The position numbers and the translations under genes are program-made. From Roseomonas sp. OT10 (lineage in GTDB: Bacteria > Pseudomonadota > Alphaproteobacteria > Acetobacterales > Acetobacteraceae), in the NCBI RefSeq assembly GCF_020991085.1, contig NZ_CP087719.1, forward strand, positions 682,001 to 746,000: 64,000 nt of DNA, given 5' to 3'. How positions within the stretch are numbered: the first letter of the stretch is position 1; each line of letters starts with the position of its first letter. Under the pieces are notes generated by a model. It worked only from the letters and a program-made list of their open reading frames with translations, searched no databases and had not been told where the DNA came from. This document shows positions 36,420 through 43,570 of this stretch, piece after piece.

Positions 36420-37388
36420 TCAGGCCTTCTCGAAGCGCACCGTCTCCTTGCCCGGCTCGCCGACCACCAGGAACATCTGGGCGTCGGCCATGTCGTCGTT
36501 GCGGAACCAGTGCGGCCGGCCGGCGGGGGTCTTCACCACGTCGAGCGGGCCGAGCTTCGCTTCGACCGCCTCGCCGTCATCGCCCAACCAGCCGACGGTC
36601 ACGACGCCCTCGGTCACGAGGTAGGCGTCCTCGACCGGGCGGACATAGGGCTTCACGCCGACGCCGCGGGGGATGCCGATCATCTCCTTGCGCGCCGTCG
36701 TGGACTGCACCCCGCCCTCGCCGACATAGACCTTGCGCGAGAAGCCGGCGGCGTCCCAGATCGTCGGCTGCTCGGCGAAGCGGATGACGTGGTGCGCCAT
36801 CAGCTGCTGGAGCGGGTGGCTGCCCTCGGCCGAGAGCACCTCCGTCTGGCCGGGCTTGGCGCCGAAGGCGCGGGCCAGGGCGGCATCCGTGTCCTTGGGG
36901 TGGAAGGCATAGCGCGGCGGCTGCGGCGCGCCGACATCGACGCTGATGCTCATCAGCACCGGCTCCACGCCCTCGTTGCGGAAGCCGTGCGGCACGTCGC
37001 GGGCGTTCAGGATCATGTCCTTGGGGCCGAGCTTCACCTCGACCACACGGTTGTCCTGCTCCCAGCCCACGGTCAGCACGCCCTTGAGGATGAGGAAGGA
37101 CTCCTCGATCTCGTGCGCGTGGCAGGCGGCGTACTTGCCCGGCTCCTTGTAGATCAGGCTCAGGGTGAAGTGGTCCGGCTTCATGGTGGCGCTGTCGCCG
37201 ACCTTGGGCGAGCCGCCGGCGCCGATATAGCGCATCTGGGCGCGCGCCAGCTCCGGATAGCCGCGGTTCGAGGGGAAGGCGTCCCAGTCGAAGGACTTCT
37301 GGGCGTGGCGGCCGATATGGCGCTGCAGCTCCGCCGCGAGCGACGCCTGGGCGGGCGAGGCGGGGGCGGGCTTGGTGATGGCGTTCAT
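36420..37388 (-). CDS. Two-cupin-domain protein
   Basis: Protein of 322 aa with two tandem cupin barrels. The first keeps metal ligands: His90, His92 and Glu96 in CHAHEIEESF, and His134 in DVPHGFRN. The second lacks the HxH pair (KPYVRPVEDAYLV) and retains only a single His in RPHWFRN, so it is probably structural. The arrangement resembles gentisate/quercetin-type dioxygenase relatives but is not diagnostic. It diverges from the IclR regulator gene, with a palindrome between them. Confidence 0.82.
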   Translation of the reverse strand: MNAITKPAPASPAQASLAAELQRHIGRHAQKSFDWDAFPSNRGYPELARAQMRYIGAGGSPKVGDSATMKPDHFTLSLIYKEPGKYAACHAHEIEESFLILKGVLTVGWEQDNRVVEVKLGPKDMILNARDVPHGFRNEGVEPVLMSISVDVGAPQPPRYAFHPKDTDAALARAFGAKPGQTEVLSAEGSHPLQQLMAHHVIRFAEQPTIWDAAGFSRKVYVGEGGVQSTTARKEMIGIPRGVGVKPYVRPVEDAYLVTEGVVTVGWLGDDGEAVEAKLGPLDVVKTPAGRPHWFRNDDMADAQMFLVVGEPGKETVRFEKA

Positions 37389-37492
37389 GGGCGGTGCCTC
37401 CTGGCTGAAGCCGGTGGGGACGTTCGGGCGGGGCCGTCGCGGCGCCTCGCGTGACGGAGGAGGTAGCGCCACGACGTTTGGCCTGCTATACG

Positions 37493-37512
37493 ATGTTTTA
37501 CAGGTAAAACAT
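37493..37512. promoter_or_regulatory. Palindromic operator candidate 1 (IclR-linked)
   Basis: A perfect 20-bp palindrome, ATGTTTTAC-AG-GTAAAACAT, lies between the divergent cupin and IclR genes, 11 bp before the IclR start codon. It is AT-rich in otherwise very GC-rich DNA, which makes it stand out. A near match occurs in the next divergent promoter at 39535. Self-repression of the IclR gene and control of the cupin gene are inferred. No promoter hexamers can be placed confidently. Confidence 0.65.
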
Positions 37513-37523
37513 GAGGCGGGGCG

Positions 37524-38354
37524 ATGGCAGTCACGGAGGCGGCAGCCGCGGGGCCGGAGGGCGTGGCGGACGACCGCTACCTCGTCCCCGGCCTGGTGCG
37601 CGGGCTCCAGGCGCTCCAGGCCTTCTCCGCCGATCGCCGTCGCCTGACGCTCGGCGAGCTGGCCGCGGCCCTGGGCGTCACCCGCTCCGCCACCTACCGC
37701 ATCGCCTATACACTCGATCAGCTCGGCTTCCTGCTCCACGATCCCGCGACCCGGACCTATTCGCTGGGGCCGCAGGTGCTGCGGCTGGGCTATGGCTACC
37801 TCGCCGGGCGCGACCTGGTGGAGGTGGCGACGCCGCATCTGGAGGCGCTGCGCGACCGGACCGGCTGGACGGCACATCTGGGCGTGCTGGAGGGGGTGGA
37901 GGTGGTCTACCTCGCCCGCCTGCCGACCCGCGCGGCGCTGGCCAGCGTGGTGCATGTCGGCAGCCGCCTGCCGGCGCATGCCACCACCATGGGGCGCGTG
38001 CTGCTCGCCGCCCTCGATCCGGCGGAGGTGACGGCCCGCTTCGCCAGCCACCCGATGCGCCGCTACGGCGCCGGCACGGCGACCACCCTGCCGGCCCTGG
38101 CGACGCAGTTGAAGGCGGACCGCGCGCGGGGCTTCGTCGCCCATGTCGCGGGCTACGAGGCGGGGGTCGCCAGCGTCGCGGCCCCCGTGCGCGACGTGTC
38201 GGGACAGGTGGTGGCGGCGGTGAACGTCTCCACCGTCGCCCTCCTCACCAACGAGGCGGAGATGCGCGGCCGGCTGGCGAAGGAGGTGCTGGCCGCGGCG
38301 GCCGCCATCTCCCGCGCCCTGGGGCATGTCGGGGAGGCGGAGGCGGGGCGGTAG
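37524..38354 (+). CDS. IclR family transcriptional regulator
   Basis: DNA-binding regulator of 276 aa. Residues about 20-80 form the winged helix-turn-helix (LTLGELAAALGVTRSATYRIAYTLDQLGFL), and the rest is the IclR effector-binding GAF-like domain, with RLPAHATTMGRVLLAAL and GYEAGVASVAAPV. It reads divergent from the cupin gene and convergent with the iron-ADH gene (10-bp gap). Its effector is likely an aromatic or carboxylate compound handled by the neighbours, inferred from context. Confidence 0.9.
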   Translation: MAVTEAAAAGPEGVADDRYLVPGLVRGLQALQAFSADRRRLTLGELAAALGVTRSATYRIAYTLDQLGFLLHDPATRTYSLGPQVLRLGYGYLAGRDLVEVATPHLEALRDRTGWTAHLGVLEGVEVVYLARLPTRAALASVVHVGSRLPAHATTMGRVLLAALDPAEVTARFASHPMRRYGAGTATTLPALATQLKADRARGFVAHVAGYEAGVASVAAPVRDVSGQVVAAVNVSTVALLTNEAEMRGRLAKEVLAAAAAISRALGHVGEAEAGR

Positions 38355-38364
38355 CCGGGGGGCG

Positions 38365-39504
38365 CTACCAGGCGGCGCGGAAGATCGCCAGCGCATCGTC
38401 CGGGGTCACCTCCCGGGCATTGTTCGCGAGCAGGCGGTCCACCTTCATGCCTTCCTCGGCGAGCAGGGCCAGGTCCGCCTCGCCGATGCCCAGCTCGCGC
38501 AGGCGGGGCGGCAGGCCGGTGGCGCGGATCAGCGCCTCGATCCGGGCGGCGAAGCCGTCCGCGGCGCAGCCCGGCGGCAGGGGCCAGCCCAGCGCCTCCG
38601 CCAGCTCCGCATAGAGCGGCGCGGCGGCGGGCGCGTTGAACCGCACCACATGCGGCAACAGCAGCGCATTGGCCAGGCCGTGGGGCAGCTTGAAGCGGCC
38701 GTCGCCCAGCGGGTGCGCCAGGGCGTGCACGGCGCCCACGGGGGCGTTGGCGAAGGCGGCCCCGGCCATGGCCGCGCCGAGCAGCGTCGCCTCCCGCGCC
38801 GCGAGGTTGCCGGGCTCGCGCACCGCCGTCTCCAACGCCGGGGCGAGCAGGCGCAGCGCGCCGATCGCCAGCGCGTCGGAGACGGGGTTCTTGCGGTGGC
38901 GCGTGGTGTAGGCCTCGACCGCATGCGTCATCGCGTCGATGCCGGTCGCGGCGGTGACGGCGGCGGGCAGGCCGGCGAGCAGCGCGGGGTCGAGCAGGGC
39001 GAGGTCGGGCAGCAGCTGCGGCGCGATCACGCCGCGCTTGTCGAAGGGGCCGCGGGTGATGACGGCGGTCGGCGTCATCTCCGACCCGGTGCCGGCGGTG
39101 GTGGGCACCTGGACCAGCGGCAGGCGCGGGCCGCGCGCCAGGTTGCGGCCGTAGATCGCCTCCAGCGGCTGCGGCGAGCGCAGCAGCAGCGCGGCGAGCT
39201 TGGCCACGTCCAGCGAGCTGCCGCCGCCCAGCCCCACCACCGCATCCGCCCCGGCGCCCCGCGCCACCGCCGCCTCGACGCAGCGCGCCGGCGGGTCGGC
39301 CTCCACCCCGTCGTAGGGGAGGGCATCCAGCCCCGCCTCGCGCAGCAGCGCCACGGCCCGCCCCGCCAGCCCGGCGCGGGTCAGGCCGGGGTCGGTCACC
39401 ACCAGGACCGAGGTCGCGCCCAGCGCGCGCAGCTCCGCCGGCAGGCGCGACAGCGCGCCCGGGGCGGAGAGCAGGCGGGGCATGGGCAGCAGGTCGAGGT
39501 CCAT
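38365..39504 (-). CDS. Iron-containing alcohol dehydrogenase, maleylacetate reductase-like
   Basis: Type-III iron-dependent alcohol dehydrogenase of 379 aa. NAD-binding region: VLVVTDPGLTRAGL and VVGLGGGSSLDVAKLAALL; substrate/metal region: PTTAGTGSEMTPTAVI, GIDAMTHAVEAYTTRHRKNP and HALAHPLGDGRFKLPHGLANALLLP. The family includes maleylacetate reductase and lactaldehyde/butanol dehydrogenases. ATG 39504 follows the conserved start; ATG 39531 in frame is an alternative. It diverges from the ABC transporter operon, with the second palindrome just upstream. Confidence 0.87.
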   Translation of the reverse strand: MDLDLLPMPRLLSAPGALSRLPAELRALGATSVLVVTDPGLTRAGLAGRAVALLREAGLDALPYDGVEADPPARCVEAAVARGAGADAVVGLGGGSSLDVAKLAALLLRSPQPLEAIYGRNLARGPRLPLVQVPTTAGTGSEMTPTAVITRGPFDKRGVIAPQLLPDLALLDPALLAGLPAAVTAATGIDAMTHAVEAYTTRHRKNPVSDALAIGALRLLAPALETAVREPGNLAAREATLLGAAMAGAAFANAPVGAVHALAHPLGDGRFKLPHGLANALLLPHVVRFNAPAAAPLYAELAEALGWPLPPGCAADGFAARIEALIRATGLPPRLRELGIGEADLALLAEEGMKVDRLLANNAREVTPDDALAIFRAAW

Positions 39505-39534
39505 CGGGGCGGCTTTCGCTGGGCGCGGCATGCC

Positions 39535-39550
39535 GTTTTGTCGGCAAAAC
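39535..39550. promoter_or_regulatory. Palindromic operator candidate 2 (IclR-linked)
   Basis: GTTTTG-TCGG-CAAAAC lies between the divergent iron-ADH and ABC-transporter genes. It matches the core of the palindrome at 37495-37510 at 12 of 16 positions, including both outer GTTTT/AAAAC arms. Its location in the second divergent promoter of the same cluster suggests a shared regulator, most simply the IclR protein. It sits 4 bp upstream of the alternative ADH start at 39531, which favours repression. Confidence 0.6.
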
Positions 39551-39689
39551 ACTGTTTGACAGGGGAGCGGTATGGTGTCACTCCTCCGCCATGCCATCAA
39601 CCCCGTGCGTGGCGGCCGCCCAGGGCCGCAAGCCGGGGCGCGCGCCGTTTCCAGCGACACGCGGCTTTCACGGACGGGGGCCCACCGGA

Positions 39690-40649
39690 ATGCATCGTCG
39701 GAACTTCCATCGCCTCGCGGCGGCCGCGTTGGCCACGCCCTTCCTCGCGCGCCAGGCCCGGGCCCAGGACGCCCGCACCGTCCGCTTCGTGCACGTGAAG
39801 GCCGCCGCCGCCGCCGTGGTCTATTTCTACGAGCGCTTCGCCCCGCCCGGGCTGAAGATCGAGATCATCGGCGTGGACGTGCCGGCCGACGCGAAGAACG
39901 CGCTGCTCTCCGGCTCCGCCGACATCGCCAATGCGGGCATCGGCACGGCCATCTCCGCCTCGGTCAACGGCGAGCCGGTGGTGGTCTTCGGCGACTTCCT
40001 CGACGGCTCCATCAACATCACCGGCCGGGCCGACCAGGCCATCGACGGGCTGCGCGGGCTGAAGGGCAAGCGCGTCGGCCTCCAGGCCGGCTCGACGCAG
40101 GAGCTGGTGTTCAACGCCCGGCTGCGCCAGGAGGGCATGAGCATCCGCGACGTGCAGGTGGTGCGCCTGACCTTCGGCGAGATGGCGCAGGCGCTGATCC
40201 GCGGCGACATCGACGCCTTCGTCGGCACCGAGCCCTCCTCGGGCGTGGCGGTGACCAGCGGCGCCGGCAAGGTGGTCGAGTACCCCTACTCCACCGCCAT
40301 GGGCAAGCTGAACGCCGCCCTGCTGACCCGGCCCGAGGTGCTGGCGGAGAAGCGCGACCTCGTGCGCGGCTTCCTGCTCGCCCATGCCCGGGCCTCGGAG
40401 TTCCTCCGCGCCAACCCCGCCGCCTTCGTGGACATGGGGGTGGAGCGCTACGGCGTGCGCCGCGACGCTATGGAGGTCGCGGTGCGCAACGTCGAGCCCG
40501 CCTGGCGGATCGACGACGCCTTCAAGGAGCGCGCCGGCCACTTCGCCCAGGCGATGCTGGAGGCGAAGCAGATCCGCCGCCTGCCCGATCTGGACAGGCT
40601 GATCGACCGCAGCGTCTCCGACGAGGTCGCGAAGCAGGGCCTCGCCTGA
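39690..40649 (+). CDS. ABC transporter substrate-binding protein (SsuA/NitT/TauT type)
   Basis: Exported binding protein of 319 aa. The signal MHRRNFHRLAAAALATPFLARQARA is followed by a SsuA/TauA-like core: SADIANAGIGTAISASVNGEP, LKGKRVGLQAGSTQELVFNARL and DAFVGTEPSSGVAV. The start ATG 39690 is the one that supplies the signal peptide; the upstream in-frame ATG is noise. It is coupled to the permease by TGATG. The ligand class (sulfonate, nitrate, pyrimidine or aromatic acid) cannot be told from sequence. Confidence 0.86.
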   Translation: MHRRNFHRLAAAALATPFLARQARAQDARTVRFVHVKAAAAAVVYFYERFAPPGLKIEIIGVDVPADAKNALLSGSADIANAGIGTAISASVNGEPVVVFGDFLDGSINITGRADQAIDGLRGLKGKRVGLQAGSTQELVFNARLRQEGMSIRDVQVVRLTFGEMAQALIRGDIDAFVGTEPSSGVAVTSGAGKVVEYPYSTAMGKLNAALLTRPEVLAEKRDLVRGFLLAHARASEFLRANPAAFVDMGVERYGVRRDAMEVAVRNVEPAWRIDDAFKERAGHFAQAMLEAKQIRRLPDLDRLIDRSVSDEVAKQGLA

Positions 40650-41494
40650 TGTCCGCGCCCGCCGCCGTGCTTCCCGCCGCGCCGGCGGGCTCCTCTGCCG
40701 CACGTCGTCCGGCCCTGGCCCGCTGGCGGCCGGCGCTGCTGGCCGTGGCCATCCCCGGGCTGGTGCTGCTCTTCTGGTCGGTCAGCGCCTGGCTCAGCCC
40801 CTCGGTGCTGCTGCCCGCCCCCTGGGAGGTGGCGCAGACCCTGGTGGACTTCGTCTTCGGCGGCATCAACGACGACGCCTTCTCCGGCACCTTCCTCGAC
40901 CATCTCGGCGCCTCGGCCGGGCGCGTCTTCGGCGGCTTCGCCATCGCGGCCCTGCTGGCGGTGCCGATGGGCCTGGCCATCGGGCGGCTGGCCTGGGTGC
41001 GGGAGCTGCTGGACCCGCCGATCCAGATGCTGCGCCCCGTGCCGGTCACGGCCTGGCTGCCGCTCTCCATCATGTTCTTCGGGCTGGGCGCCAAGGCGGC
41101 GCTGGCGCTGATCGCGCTGGCCTGCTTCTTCCCCATCCTGCTCAACACCGTGCTCGGCGTGCGCAGCGTGGAGCCGCGCCTGTTCGAGGCGGCGGCGATG
41201 CTGGGCTGCCGCGGCTCCGGCCTGTTCCGCCAGGTCGTGCTGCCCGGGGCGCTGCCCAGCATCTTCACCGGGCTGCGCCTGGGCCTGGGCATCGCCTGGG
41301 TGATCATCGTGGTGGGCGAGATGACGGGCGTGCCGCTCGGCCTCGGCGCCGTCATCATGGAGGCGCGCTCCGTCTCCCGCACGGACATGATCCTGGTCGG
41401 CATGGTGGTGATGGGCCTCGCCGGCTTCCTCTCCGACCGCGCCCTGGTCGCGATCGGCCGCCGCCTCCTCGCCTGGAGTCCGCAGCATGTCTGA
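40649..41494 (+). CDS. ABC transporter permease (SsuC/TauC type)
   Basis: Inner-membrane permease of 281 aa with six predicted helices. The EAA loop that contacts the ATPase is EAAAMLGCRGSGLFRQVVLPGALPSIFTGLRLGLG, centred near residues 176-210. A short alanine-rich leader precedes the first helix (PALLAVAIPGLVLLFWSVSAWL). ATG 40649 overlaps the upstream stop as TGATG, and the 3' end overlaps the ATPase gene by 8 bp. Confidence 0.9.
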   Translation: MSAPAAVLPAAPAGSSAARRPALARWRPALLAVAIPGLVLLFWSVSAWLSPSVLLPAPWEVAQTLVDFVFGGINDDAFSGTFLDHLGASAGRVFGGFAIAALLAVPMGLAIGRLAWVRELLDPPIQMLRPVPVTAWLPLSIMFFGLGAKAALALIALACFFPILLNTVLGVRSVEPRLFEAAAMLGCRGSGLFRQVVLPGALPSIFTGLRLGLGIAWVIIVVGEMTGVPLGLGAVIMEARSVSRTDMILVGMVVMGLAGFLSDRALVAIGRRLLAWSPQHV

Positions 41495-42278
41495 CAGCCC
41501 CCTGCACCTTCACGTCTCCGGCCTGTGGAAGGTCTTCGACGGGCCCCAGGGCGCGCTGCCGGTGCTGGCGGGGATCGACCTCCAGGTGCGGCGCGGCGAG
41601 TTCGTCTGCCTGCTCGGACCCTCCGGCTGCGGCAAGTCCACCCTGCTGCGCGTCGTCGCCGGCTTCGAGGCGGCGAGCGGCGGCAGCGTGCTGGTCGAGG
41701 GGCGCCCGGTGAAGGGCGCGGGCCCGGACCGCGGCATGGTCTTCCAGGATTACGGCCTCTTCCCCTGGCTCACCGTGCGCGACAATGTGGGCTTCGGCCT
41801 GCGCCAGCGCCGGGTGCCGCGCGCCGTGCTGCGCGAGAAGGTGGACGCCTTCCTCGCCATGATGGGCCTCTCTGCCTTCGCCGAATCCCATCCGCACCAG
41901 CTCTCCGGCGGCATGAAGCAGCGCGTCTCCATCGCGCGCGTGCTGGCCAACGGCGCCGGCATGCTGCTGATGGACGAGCCCTTCGCCGCGTTGGACGCGA
42001 TGACGCGCGAGCGGTTGCAGAGCGAGCTTCTGGGCATCTGGGAGCGGGAGAAGGTCACGGTCCTCTTCGTCACCCATTCAGTGGAGGAGGCGGTGATGCT
42101 GGGCGACCGCGTCGTGGTGCTGCAACCGCATCCCGGCCGCGTCGCCGCCGATGTCGCCATCGACCTGCCACGCCCGCGCGACCCCATGTCGGCCGAGTTC
42201 AACGCCGTGCGCCGCCGCATGACGGAGGAGCTGGCCCGCGTCAGCGCCCCGCGCGGCGCGGAGCCAGCCGCCGCCTGA
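41487..42278 (+). CDS. ABC transporter ATPase (SsuB/TauB type)
   Basis: Nucleotide-binding subunit of 263 aa. Walker A is GPSGCGKST (residues 44-52), Q-loop VFQDYGLFPWLTVRDN, signature HQLSGGMKQRVSIARVLA, Walker B MLLMDEPFAALD and H-loop VTHSVEEAV. The pattern is that of the nitrate/sulfonate/taurine family. It overlaps the permease by 8 bp and completes the three-gene operon. The Bug gene follows after about 137 bp. Confidence 0.93.
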   Translation: MSDSPLHLHVSGLWKVFDGPQGALPVLAGIDLQVRRGEFVCLLGPSGCGKSTLLRVVAGFEAASGGSVLVEGRPVKGAGPDRGMVFQDYGLFPWLTVRDNVGFGLRQRRVPRAVLREKVDAFLAMMGLSAFAESHPHQLSGGMKQRVSIARVLANGAGMLLMDEPFAALDAMTRERLQSELLGIWEREKVTVLFVTHSVEEAVMLGDRVVVLQPHPGRVAADVAIDLPRPRDPMSAEFNAVRRRMTEELARVSAPRGAEPAAA

Positions 42279-42414
42279 CACGGCCCCGGCCGCCGCAACG
42301 GGGCCCGCAGAAGGCCCCGGCCCCGGGAAGGGAGACGGCCATCCGGGCCGGGGCCGATGCTGGCCCGGCTTCTCCGATCACGGCACGATGCCGCCTGTCC
42401 CGAGGATCCCCGTC

Positions 42415-43428
42415 ATGCTTCCTGCACCGCCCCGGATGCCCACCCGCCGCCCCGGCCTGACCCGGCGCGGGGCGCTGGCCGCCGCCCTGGCCCTGCCCTT
42501 TCTGCCCCGCCCCGGCCATGCGGCCGACTGGCCGACGAAGCCGGTGACCATCGTCGCCCCCTTCACCCCGGGCGGGCCGGTGGACGTGCTGGCGCGGGTG
42601 GTGGCGCAGGGCATCCAGGCCCGCAGCGGCCAGAACGTGGTGGTCGAGAACCGCACCGGCGCCAACGGCAACATCGGCATCGACGCCGCCCGCCGTGCCG
42701 CGCCGGACGGTTCCACCCTGCTGCTGGTGCCGGCGGGGAACCTGACGATCAACCCGACCCTGCTGAGCAACATGCCCTTCGACGTGGAGCGGGACCTGGC
42801 GCCGATCAGCCTGCTCGCCACCGCGCCGAACGTCATCGTCTGCGACCCGCGCCTGCCGGTGCGGACGGTCGAGGAGCTGGTGGCCTATGCGAAGTCGCGC
42901 CCCGACGGCGTCACCTATGCCTCGCCCGGCGTCGGCAGCCAGCTCCACCTGGCGGGCGAGCTGCTGGCGCAGCGCACGGGCATGGCCATGCTGCACGTGC
43001 CCTATCGCGGGTCCAGCCAGGCGGTGACGGACGTGATCTCCGGCCAGGTGCAGCTTCTTTTCACCAACCTGCCGGCGGTGCTGACGGCGATCCGCGGCGG
43101 GCAGGTGCGCGCCCTGGCCCTGACCACCGCCGCCCGGTCGGAGGTCGCGCCGGAGATCCCGACGCTGGAGCAGCTCGGCCTGCCGGGCTTCGACATCACC
43201 TCCTGGTACGGGCTGCTGGGGCAGAAGGCGATGCCGGCCGAGTTGCAGGCGGCAATCCACCAGGAGGTCCGCGCGGTGATCCACAGCCCCGCCACCCTGG
43301 CCTCGCTGACCGCCCAGGGCCTGACCGTCAGCGACGAGGGGCTGGCGGCGTTCGACGCCCGCATCCGTCGCGAGACGGCGATGTGGGCGGAGGTCATCCG
43401 CAGCCGCAACATCCAGTCGGGCCTCTGA
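42415..43428 (+). CDS. Bug/TctC-family periplasmic solute-binding protein
   Basis: Binding protein of 337 aa in the TctC/Bug family. The signal carries RRGALAAALALPFLPRPGHAA; the core reads KPVTIVAPFTPGGPVDVLARV, VVENRTGANGNIGIDAARRAAPDGST and PYRGSSQAVTDVISGQ. Start choice: ATG 42415 follows GAGG at a sensible distance; ATG 42388 and ATG 42436 are alternatives in the same frame. No TctA/TctB gene is close. Its proximity to the IclR-linked cluster suggests, but does not show, a shared substrate. Confidence 0.88.
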   Translation: MLPAPPRMPTRRPGLTRRGALAAALALPFLPRPGHAADWPTKPVTIVAPFTPGGPVDVLARVVAQGIQARSGQNVVVENRTGANGNIGIDAARRAAPDGSTLLLVPAGNLTINPTLLSNMPFDVERDLAPISLLATAPNVIVCDPRLPVRTVEELVAYAKSRPDGVTYASPGVGSQLHLAGELLAQRTGMAMLHVPYRGSSQAVTDVISGQVQLLFTNLPAVLTAIRGGQVRALALTTAARSEVAPEIPTLEQLGLPGFDITSWYGLLGQKAMPAELQAAIHQEVRAVIHSPATLASLTAQGLTVSDEGLAAFDARIRRETAMWAEVIRSRNIQSGL

Positions 43429-43436
43429 CGCGGGGC

Positions 43437-43455
43437 GGGGCAGCGGCGCTGCCCC
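43437..43455 (+). terminator. Hairpin downstream of Bug gene
   Basis: Inverted repeat GGGGCAGC-GGC-GCTGCCCC starting 9 bp after the Bug gene stop. The loop is 3 nt and the stem 8 bp, with further G/C pairing outside. It is a candidate 3' end structure; the T tract is absent. The next gene, the Lhr-type helicase, begins about 115 bp later on the same strand. Confidence 0.4.
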
Positions 43456-43570
43456 CTCCGCCCGGACAGGCTTCCGCACCCCCGGCAGGCCCGCCATCGC
43501 GGCGGGCATGGGGCGGGGGCCGCCCGCGACTCGCCAGCCGGCGCGACGGGTGCCATATCTCCCCACCTGC

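Noticed and set aside
39556-39576. Promoter with TTGACA at 39556-39561 and TATGGT at 39571-39576
   Set aside because: The hexamers are only 9 bp apart, too close for a sigma-70 promoter, and no proper -10 lies at 16-18 bp.
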